Source: Neisseriaceae bacterium HSC-16F19
GTDB taxonomy: Bacteria; Pseudomonadota; Gammaproteobacteria; Burkholderiales; Neisseriaceae
NCBI RefSeq assembly: GCF_024171525.1
Contig: NZ_JALJZY010000036.1
Location: forward strand, 1 to 11,977
Length of the DNA: 11,977 nucleotides
Reading direction: 5' to 3'
Made by a program: the position numbers and the translations under genes. Each line of letters opens with the position of its first letter. Position 1 is the stretch's first letter. Shown piece by piece: positions 6,515 through 11,977 of the stretch. The notes beneath the pieces were generated by a model, which saw only the letters and a list, made by a program, of their open reading frames with translations, was not told the DNA's origin and ran no database searches.

Positions 6515-6570
6515 ATTATACACTTTTTCAAATGAAAAAATGTCATTAATCCACATTTTTTCAAACGAAA
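6515..6570 (-). promoter_or_regulatory. Possible promoter and paired operator sites of the ATPase gene
   Basis: On the minus strand TATAAT (6515-6520) lies 40 nt before the start at 6474. Upstream of it are two related palindromes, TTTCAAATGAAA (6526-6537) and TTTCAAACGAAA (6559-6570), exactly 33 bp apart, about three helical turns. A good -35 hexamer is not obvious. Paired sites of this kind often bind a dimeric regulator; no regulator gene is seen nearby. Confidence 0.4.
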
Positions 6571-6711
6571 TAGCCTTTTCTGTTTTCAGGCAGCCGTATG
6601 CGATAAAATAGCCTCATCAATCAAACGCATAAAAACACCGCAAAACGCAGATAGTGCCAATGGCATTTCTTGATCAATAAAAAGCCATGATGCAAAACCT
6701 AAAAACACAAT

Positions 6712-6723
6712 ATGCCGTCTGAA
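6712..6723 (+). repeat. DNA uptake sequence (AT-DUS)
   Basis: ATGCCGTCTGAA, preceded by TGCAAAAC...AATA much like the DUS at 4004-4015, and followed within 2 bp by a REP pair. Apart from this and the REP pair, the stretch 6571-6740 shows only a partial reverse DUS (TTCAGGCAGCC at 6585-6595) and no gene. Confidence 0.85.
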
Positions 6724-6725
6724 GA

Positions 6726-6796
6726 GTAGGTCGGGCATTCATGCCCGACAAAACCGAAAACGAAATAAAAATGTCGGGCATCAATGCCCGACCTAC
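6726..6796. repeat. REP pair at the start of the hrpA 3' part (forward 6726-6749, reverse 6773-6796)
   Basis: Same REP units as around the RAYT gene, with ATTCAT and ATCAAT centres and a different spacer. The region is open in the hrpA frame: the forward unit reads VGRAFMPD and the reverse unit SGINARPT. The first possible start codon of the hrpA 3' part (ATG 6741) lies inside the forward unit. Confidence 0.88.
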
Positions 6797-9557
6797 GAAT
6801 ATGCAAAATATTGAAACCCACACTAAAAGCCTGCCTGAATCCCGCAACCGCTACCGCCTGACCAAACTCGGCGAGCAAATGGCGCGCCTGCCTATCGACC
6901 CCAAAGTCGCGCGGATACTGATTGCCGCCCAAAAGCACGACTGTATGGCGGAAATACTCATCATCGTGGCCGCCCTCTCCATTCAAGATCCGCGCGAACG
7001 GCCTTTGGAAGCGCGCGAAGCGGCGAATAAGGCGCACGAGCGCTTTACCGACAAACAATCCGATTTTCTCGCCTACTTAAATATTTGGGACAGCTTCCAG
7101 CGCGAGCGCGACCGCGGTTTGAGCAATAAGCAGCTGGTGCAGTGGTGCCATCAGTATTTCCTGTCGCACCTGCGTATGCGCGAATGGCGCGAGTTGCACA
7201 AGCAATTGGCCGATATTGCCGTGGAAATGGGTTTGACCACCAAGGACAAGGCGTTCAGGCAGCCGCCGGTACAGGTGCAGTTGCAGGCATCGGCACCACA
7301 GCAAGACCAGGATTTATCCGCCAAACTGAAGCAAAAACAACTGGATAAAAAACAGCACCGCGCCGGCATCCGCGCCGCCAAAGAAGCGGGCTACGAACAA
7401 ATCCACCGCGCCCTGCTCACGGGTTTAATCGCCAACGTCGGCATAAAATCGCCCGACGGCCACGACTACACCGGCGCGCGCGGCAGCCATTTCCATCTGT
7501 TCCCCGCCTCGGCGCTGTTCAAAAGCAAGCCCAAATGGGTGATGGCGGCGGAGCTCACCGAAACCACCCGCCTTTACGCCCGCGATGTGGCCGAAATCAA
7601 GCCCGAATGGATAGAGCAGGAAGCGCCGCACTTGGTGCGCTATCATTATTTTGAGCCGCATTGGGAGCAGAAACGCGGCGAAGTGGTGGCCAGCGAACGG
7701 GTTACGCTCTACGGCTTAACCGTGCTGCCGCGCCGCCCCGTGGCCTATGGCAAAGTCGCCCCCGAAGAAGCCCGCGAACTCTTTATCCGCGGCGCGCTGG
7801 TGGCGCAGGAATGCGATTTAAAGGCCGATTTCTTTATCCACAACAAAAAACTGATTAAAGAAATTACCGAGCTGGAACACAAATCGCGGCGGCAGGATGT
7901 GCTGGTGGATGATGAGATTTTGTTTGAGTTTTACAACCAAAGGCTGCCTGAATATTACAGGCCGTCTGAAAGCACAGCCGTAGGTCGGGCATTCATGCCC
8001 GACGCAAACGTGGCACAACCCCCGTCGGGCATAAATGCCCGACCTACAACTGAACAACACGGCAAAACCCTCCCCCTGGCCGACATCCGCACCTTCCAAA
8101 GCTGGCTCAAAACCGCCGAGCGCGACAAGCCGCGCCTGCTGTTTTTAAGCAAAGAAGACCTGATGCAGCACGCGGCAGCGCACATTACCGAAGAGCAGTT
8201 CCCTAAATTCTGGAAAAACGCCGACGGCAAATTCAAGCTGGCCTACCGCTTCGAGCCGCACCATCCGCTCGACGGCGTCACGCTCACCCTGCCGCTCACC
8301 GTGCTCAACCGCATCAACGCCGCCGAACTCGAATGGCTGGTGCCCGGCATGTTGCGCGAAAAAATCCAGCTATTGATTAAAGCGCTGCCCAAACAAATCC
8401 GCCGCATCTGCGTGCCCGTGCCCGAATTTACCACCCGCTTTTTAGAGAGCAACCCCAACCACAGCGAGCCGATTATTCCGCAGCTTGCGCGCTTTATCGC
8501 CAAAACCGCCGGCGATATGCGCCTGCTGGAGCAAATCGATAGCAACGATTGGGCTGCTTTCAGGCTGCCCGAACACTGCTATTTCAATCTGCGCATCATC
8601 GACGACGGCGGCCAAGAGCTCGCCATGGGGCGCGATTTAAACCAGTTGCAGCAGCAGCTCGGCCAGGCCGCCGCCGTAACCTTCCGCGACAATACCCAAG
8701 AATTCGAGCGCGACAACGTTACCGCGTGGGACATCGGCACCCTGCCCGAAAGCATCAAATTCGCCCGCGGCAAACAGCAGCTCACCGGCTATCTGGCGCT
8801 GCAACAGGAAAAAAACGGCCGCATCGCCCTGCGCCTGTTCGACACCTTCGATGCCGCCCAAGCCGCCCACCGCCGCGGCGTTATCGCGCTGATGGCCTTG
8901 CAGCTCAAAGAGCAGATGAAAGACCTGAACAAAGGCATACAGGGCTTTACCCAAGCCGCCATGCTGCTCAAGCACATCGGCGCCGACACCCTGCGCGACG
9001 ACCTCACCGCCGCCATCTGCGACCGCGCCTTTATCGGCGACGACGACCTGCCGCGCAGCGAGAAAGCCTTTAAAGAACAAATCAAACGCGCCCGCAGCCG
9101 CCTGCCCGCCGTTAAAGAAGCCGTGAGCCGCTACCTGCAAGACACCGCCGCCGCCTATGCCGAACTGAACGGCAAACTTGGCAAACACCCGCTCACCCCG
9201 CTGCTGCGGGCGCGCCTGAACACCCTGCTCAGCGCCGGCTTCGCCAGCCGCACCCCATGGAGCCAATGGCCGCGCCTGCCTGTGTATATCAAAGCCATGA
9301 CCCTGCGCATGGAAAAATACAGCAGCAACCCCGCCCGCGACCAAGCGCGCGAAGCGGATATTCAGGAATTGGAAGCCATGTGGCAGGAAAAAACCGATGC
9401 GCTGATAAAGCAAGGCCAAGCCGTTTCAGACGGCCTTAAAGCGTTTCAATGGCAGATTGAAGAATTGCGCGTATCGCTGTTTGCGCAGGAGTTGAAGACG
9501 CCTTATCCGGTGTCGGTGAAAAGATTGATGAAGGAGTGGGAACAGATCAACAAATGA
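6741..9557 (+). CDS. hrpA: ATP-dependent RNA helicase HrpA, C-terminal part (gene interrupted)
   Basis: Up to 938 residues; true hrpA homology begins at RNRYRLTKLGEQMARLPIDP (from about 6841). It contains the HA2 region (HDCMAEILIIVAALSIQDPRERP), the OB-fold region (LLTGLIANVGIKSPDG...YTGARGSHFHLFPASALF; PKWVMAAELTETTRLYAR), ELEHKSRRQDVLVDDEILFEFYNQR, and the long HrpA-specific C-terminal (DUF3418) region ending IEELRVSLFAQELKTPYPVS. It has no helicase motifs I-VI, which lie in the separate 5' part. The start is uncertain: ATG 6741 sits in a REP unit with GTAGG 10 nt upstream, and ATG 6801 follows the REP but lacks a ribosome binding site. A second REP pair (7980-8047) is read through in frame, adding about 25 residues (VGRAFMPD...SGINARPT) between EFYNQR and the next conserved block. 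The long open frame argues for recent disruption or continued function as a separate chain. Confidence 0.9.
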   Translation: MPDKTENEIKMSGINARPTNMQNIETHTKSLPESRNRYRLTKLGEQMARLPIDPKVARILIAAQKHDCMAEILIIVAALSIQDPRERPLEAREAANKAHERFTDKQSDFLAYLNIWDSFQRERDRGLSNKQLVQWCHQYFLSHLRMREWRELHKQLADIAVEMGLTTKDKAFRQPPVQVQLQASAPQQDQDLSAKLKQKQLDKKQHRAGIRAAKEAGYEQIHRALLTGLIANVGIKSPDGHDYTGARGSHFHLFPASALFKSKPKWVMAAELTETTRLYARDVAEIKPEWIEQEAPHLVRYHYFEPHWEQKRGEVVASERVTLYGLTVLPRRPVAYGKVAPEEARELFIRGALVAQECDLKADFFIHNKKLIKEITELEHKSRRQDVLVDDEILFEFYNQRLPEYYRPSESTAVGRAFMPDANVAQPPSGINARPTTEQHGKTLPLADIRTFQSWLKTAERDKPRLLFLSKEDLMQHAAAHITEEQFPKFWKNADGKFKLAYRFEPHHPLDGVTLTLPLTVLNRINAAELEWLVPGMLREKIQLLIKALPKQIRRICVPVPEFTTRFLESNPNHSEPIIPQLARFIAKTAGDMRLLEQIDSNDWAAFRLPEHCYFNLRIIDDGGQELAMGRDLNQLQQQLGQAAAVTFRDNTQEFERDNVTAWDIGTLPESIKFARGKQQLTGYLALQQEKNGRIALRLFDTFDAAQAAHRRGVIALMALQLKEQMKDLNKGIQGFTQAAMLLKHIGADTLRDDLTAAICDRAFIGDDDLPRSEKAFKEQIKRARSRLPAVKEAVSRYLQDTAAAYAELNGKLGKHPLTPLLRARLNTLLSAGFASRTPWSQWPRLPVYIKAMTLRMEKYSSNPARDQAREADIQELEAMWQEKTDALIKQGQAVSDGLKAFQWQIEELRVSLFAQELKTPYPVSVKRLMKEWEQINK
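7941..7970 (+). repeat. Two adjacent DNA uptake sequences of different dialects inside hrpA
   Basis: AGGCTGCCTGAA (7941-7952) is followed 6 bp later by AGGCCGTCTGAA (7959-7970). Both are in the same orientation and are translated as RLPE and RPSE. A REP pair follows 9 bp downstream, so this inter-domain linker of HrpA is built largely from repeats. Confidence 0.85.
7980..8047. repeat. REP pair inserted in frame within hrpA (forward 7980-8003, reverse 8024-8047)
   Basis: Complete forward and reverse units of the RAYT-associated REP lie within coding sequence without breaking the frame. The forward unit encodes VGRAFMPD and the reverse unit SGINARPT, separated by a proline-containing spacer. 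The site falls between conserved HrpA blocks, where insertion is probably tolerated. Confidence 0.92.
9425..9436 (-). repeat. DNA uptake sequence (AG-DUS, reverse) inside hrpA
   Basis: TTCAGACGGCCT is the reverse complement of AGGCCGTCTGAA and lies near the 3' end of the coding region. With the preceding GCCGT it also forms a short hairpin GCCGT/ACGGC. Confidence 0.8.
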
Positions 9558-9593
9558 TTTTCAGGCAGCCCTCATGGCCAAGCTGCCTGAAAA
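9558..9593 (+). terminator. Inverted DUS hairpin after hrpA
   Basis: TTTTCAGGCAGC (9558-9569) begins right after the TGA stop and pairs perfectly with GCTGCCTGAAAA (9582-9593) across a 12-nt loop. Inverted DUS pairs commonly serve as terminators in Neisseriaceae. There is no strong T-run downstream, so efficiency on the plus strand is uncertain. Confidence 0.6.
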
Positions 9594-9653
9594 CCGTGTT
9601 CTACCCATTTAGAAAAGCAAGCTAACCAGATTGCAACAACAGACCATCTTAAA

Positions 9654-10025
9654 ATGTCCAAAACCAGTTTCCCCCTACCACCTGATTTCCTCGGTTTCCC
9701 CTCCCACACCCACCAACCCGCCCGCCCCAAAAACGAGCGTTTGGCATTTGAGATTTTGTCTGTAGTCGAAGAAATTCCTGCCGGGCGGGTGGCAACCTAC
9801 GGACAAATTGCACGCCTAATCGGGCGGGAAAAGAATGCGCGTTTGGTGGGCAGTGTATTGGCAAACGCGGAATATTACGGCCGTTATCACTGCCATCGGG
9901 TGGTGAATGCGGCGGGGCGTTTGGCGCCGGGCTGGGCGGAACAGGCGGATTTGCTGCGTGCGGAAGGGGTGGAATTAAAAGACGACAACCATGTATGCCT
10001 GAAGCGTTATCTTTGGGATTGCTGA
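9654..10025 (+). CDS. MGMT-family DNA-binding protein (alkyltransferase-like)
   Basis: 123 residues, the size of alkyltransferase-like (Atl/YbaZ) proteins, with a short extra N-terminus. The DNA-binding domain of O6-methylguanine methyltransferases is clear: EIPAGRVATYGQIARLIG (about 40-57), NARLVGSVLAN with the arginine-finger position near R63, then HCHRVVNAAG and LLRAEGVEL, ending LKRYLW as in YbaZ. The active-site tetrad, PCHR in methyltransferases and PWHR in Atl proteins, is here HCHR: the cysteine (C80) is kept but the proline is replaced by histidine. It may therefore either transfer alkyl groups or only flag O6-alkylguanine for nucleotide excision repair. It follows hrpA by about 100 bp after a DUS hairpin, probably as a separate unit. 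No strong ribosome binding site precedes the ATG, so an alternative start is possible. Confidence 0.82.
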   Translation: MSKTSFPLPPDFLGFPSHTHQPARPKNERLAFEILSVVEEIPAGRVATYGQIARLIGREKNARLVGSVLANAEYYGRYHCHRVVNAAGRLAPGWAEQADLLRAEGVELKDDNHVCLKRYLWDC

Positions 10026-10189
10026 TAATCTGCTTCGCTCCAGTATCCATGATTGACGCAATATTTCGAGTCCGTGAAATACCGGGCTTGGCAGCCATAA
10101 ATACTGACCTATCAGTCCAATCCAGACTGCCTGAAAACCAAGCCGATAAATTGTCCTTATTCCAACATCCATCCTGAAAGCCTTCTCCC

Positions 10190-11798
10190 ATGCCTGACCA
10201 TCCCTATAATGAAAGAATTTTTTCACCTACCACCGCCGAACGCGGCTGGAAGTACTTCTTGGAAGGCGCAGTAAGCGTAACCGGCAAGCGCGGCCATCGT
10301 TATCATGCCGAGGTCGCGGGTTCTTACCATTATCGGGTGTGGCTGGAATTGGATGATGCGCAACAGCTGCGCAAAGGCGGGTGCGATTGTCCGGTGGACG
10401 GCGCTTGCAAACATATGGCGGCTTTGTGGTTTGCTTTGCAAGCCGATGATGTGCTGCATGCAAAAGACGAATTGGCAGACTTGTTAAAGCAAAAGTCAGC
10501 GGAAGATTTGCGCGCCTTACTGCTGCGCTTGGCAGAAAACCGGGAAACCCGGGAGCGGCTGACGGTTTTGCTGCTGCCTGAAAAAGGCCGTGATATGTAT
10601 GCCGCCCAAATCAAAAAGCTGTTCAAAACACCGCGTGGCGGTTACGACTATTACGATGCCATTGATTTGGGCTTGGCGGCGCAGGAATGGCTGCAAGGCG
10701 TGGCATTGGACGGCGATGCAGCCTTGGAACAAGCCCTGCCGCTGGCCATGCCGCGTCTGTTGTCGGCGCTGGAGCGTTCCGATGATTCGGAAGGTGAAAT
10801 CGCATCGGCTTTGGGCTATGCCATTGATTTGCTGGGACAGGTTTTGGCACAGCCGCCCTATTCGCAAAAGCTGCTCGATTTTCTGGACAAATGCCTGAAA
10901 AAGCCCGTTTATTTTGATTTTGGCGACTTCGGCTGGGACTTATATCTGCTGCGTGCACGAATTTGGCAGGAACAGGGGGCGTTTGCAGCTTGGGAAAAAT
11001 GGCTGGATGCCAAGCTGAAATCCAGCGACAACGAATGGGAACAGCAAACCTGCTTGGAATACACGCTTGATATGTTGGAAGCGCGCGGACAAAGCGAAGC
11101 GGCACAGCAACTTTTGGCCGCCCATCTGCATCTGGTTCCCTTTCGCAAAAAAGCACTGGCGGCCGCACAAGCAGAACAAGACTGGCCGCGTATGGAGGCC
11201 CTGCTGCTGGAGGGCATCGCCTTGGCTAAACAGAAAGGGCATTACGGTACCCTGTTCGAGTGGAAAAAAAATCCTGCTGACGGTGTGGCAGCACATGGGC
11301 AAACCGATAGGCAAACTGGCCAGAGAATTGGCCTTCGACCGCAGGTTTAACCCTGAGTATTACTGCTTGTGGAAACAGAGTATCCCTGCACAAGAATGGG
11401 CGGAAGAATGGAAAAAACTGTTGGCATCTTTGGCCAAACAGCATTCCGAAGAGTATCTGCAACCGCTGCTGCTGGAAGAAAAACAGTTTGATTTATTGCT
11501 GGAAAGCTTGCGCAAGGCAAAATTTATAGTGCACTTGGAATACTATCTGTCCCGGTTTCCGCCCCAATACAGCGATGCTTTACTGGATATTTATCTGCCG
11601 CTGTTGGCGCAATGGGTTCAACACGGCAATAAACGCAGCGATCACAAGGAAAACGGCAAACGCATCCAAAGCCTGTATCAGCTGTTTCCACACCATCAGG
11701 CACGCATCCGGGCCTTTACCGATAATTTAAAAGCGCGCTACAGCCAAAAACCGCGCCGCCCTGCCCTGCTGGAAGAATGGGCTGCTTTGGGTCTGTGA
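10190..11798 (+). pseudogene. SWIM zinc-finger protein, frameshifted at an A8 run
   Basis: Read from ATG 10190, the protein has a SWIM zinc finger near its N-terminus, C65-x-C67-x5-C73-x-H75 in GGCDCPVDGACKHMAALW, then a long helical, probably repeat-like region. The frame ends early at 11350 with an unrelated tail. The +1 frame continues with matching sequence (KKILLTVWQHMGKPIGKLARELAF ...) to a TGA at 11796-11798. The switch maps to a run of eight A (11264-11271) after TGG; with seven A the reading is W-K-K-I-L-L and the protein is about 535 residues. SWIM domains bind zinc and DNA or protein, but the function of this family in Neisseriaceae is unknown to me. The change could be a true mutation, phase variation, slippage-corrected expression or a sequencing error. 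Confidence 0.82.
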
Positions 11799-11810
11799 GA
11801 TTTTAAAGCC

Positions 11811-11880
11811 AAAGATCCTGCGACTTGCGCGCAGGATGACAGCAATCCGTCATTCCGCGCATAGTCCGGCAAAGTCGCAA
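11811..11880. repeat. Palindromic repeat related to the MITE core
   Basis: CTGCGACTT and GCGCGCAGGATGAC on the left are mirrored by GTCATTCCGCGC and AAGTCGCA on the right. The same ordered blocks occur in the MITE interior at about 4554-4626. It lies between the SWIM gene and the IS element and may contribute to termination, but it lacks a T-run. Confidence 0.7.
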
Positions 11881-11890
11881 AATGAGACCT

Positions 11891-11947
11891 TTGCAAAACC
11901 TCCCAAAATCCCCTAAATTCTCCCTGAACCGAATTTAGGGGATTTTT
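11891..11947 (+). promoter_or_regulatory. IS promoter and hairpin that hides the transposase ribosome binding site
   Basis: A 14-bp perfect stem joins AATCCCCTAAATTC (11907-11920) to GAATTTAGGGGATT (11931-11944) across a 10-nt loop. The AGGGG ribosome binding site (11937-11941) for the ATG at 11949 is inside the right arm. A promoter-like TTGCAA (11891-11896), 17 bp, TAAATT (11914-11919) would start transcripts in the loop, omitting the left arm. Confidence 0.55.
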
Positions 11948-11948
11948 C

Positions 11949-11977
11949 ATGAGCAGTTTTTTCATCCAAGACGCCGA
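11949..11977 (+). CDS. IS5-family transposase, first residues only
   Basis: ATG opens the frame MSSFFIQDA and runs off the window. The start resembles the N-terminus of Neisseria IS5/IS1106-group DDE transposases. The assignment rests mainly on the neighbouring terminal sequence GAGACCTTTGCAAAA; nine residues alone would not suffice. Confidence 0.55.

Larger units (their letters stand above)
2034..6834. other. Composite insertion splitting hrpA
   Basis: hrpA homology stops at the TAG at 2034 and resumes at about 6835. Between these points lie an AT-rich NERD-helicase gene, a 309-bp extra copy of hrpA, a REP-flanked RAYT gene carrying a MITE, and a minus-strand DUF4143 ATPase. No long terminal repeats, integrase or tRNA gene border the block. 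Its edges carry DUS-like motifs instead (AGGACGTCTGAG at 2035, CTGCCTGAA at 6831). This suggests stepwise gain by homologous recombination of imported DNA; that origin is inference. Confidence 0.7.
11884..11977 (+). mobile_element. Left end of an IS5-family insertion sequence (cut by window end)
   Basis: GAGACCTTTGCAAAA is the terminal sequence typical of Neisseria IS5-group elements. It is followed at the usual distance by a strong hairpin and an ATG opening MSSFFIQDA, resembling the MSTFF start of the IS1106-like transposases. Only 94 bp are present, so the exact element cannot be named. Confidence 0.7.

Noticed and set aside
2034..6840. Intein or group II intron explaining the split hrpA
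   Set aside because: The 5' frame ends in a stop codon, no splicing-domain motifs or intron-encoded reverse transcriptase are present, and the block contains genes on both strands.
8637..9419. 260-codon open frame on the minus strand
   Set aside because: It is antisense to conserved HrpA C-terminal sequence, low in complexity (Gly/Ala/Gln-rich) and typical of GC-rich shadow frames. The same holds for the minus-strand frame at 945-1592.

Overview
The window looks like a Neisseriaceae chromosome. It carries DNA uptake sequences (DUS) of the GCCGTCTGAA and GCTGCCTGAA types, often as inverted pairs at gene borders, and the hrpA, MGMT-family and SWIM-finger proteins read like Neisseria-type proteins. 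Several DUS dialects occur together: AGGCTGCCTGAA dominates, with AT-DUS and AG-DUS copies and one AGGCTACCTGAA. I would place it near the Simonsiella/Alysiella/non-pathogenic Neisseria group rather than the meningococcus, without naming a species.

Layout. (1) 1-620: a structured, terminator-ending stretch, a diverged REP palindrome, a minus-strand gamma-glutamylcyclotransferase-like gene, and an inverted DUS pair next to a likely hrpA promoter. (2) 621-2036: the 5' part of hrpA (complete DEAH helicase core), which stops abruptly. (3) 2037-6834: a roughly 4.8-kb accessory block splitting hrpA. It holds an AT-rich gene for a NERD-nuclease/UvrD-like helicase fusion, a 309-bp second copy of the start of the hrpA 3' part, a REP-associated tyrosine transposase (RAYT) gene flanked by near-identical REP pairs and broken by a 182-bp MITE, and a minus-strand AAA/DUF4143 ATPase. 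(4) 6741-9557: the 3' part of hrpA (HA2, OB and C-terminal regions), with a REP pair at its start and another read through in frame inside it. (5) 9558-11798: a DUS hairpin, an MGMT-family (alkyltransferase-like) gene, and a SWIM zinc-finger gene broken by one extra A in an A8 run. (6) 11811-11977: a palindromic repeat and the left end of an IS5-family element.

How it fits together. hrpA looks like an ancestral single gene used as an acquisition site. Its breakpoints coincide with DUS-like motifs, and the duplicated 309-bp segment differs from the resident copy at about 16 positions, almost all synonymous, so it seems to have come from a diverged relative rather than from a recent local duplication. 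That pattern fits natural transformation with DUS-bearing DNA. The cargo is a possible single-gene nuclease-helicase defence factor and a DUF4143 ATPase. REP palindromes punctuate every junction and even supply the TAG stop codons of two convergent genes. None of the functional roles is demonstrated here; they are inferred from motifs.
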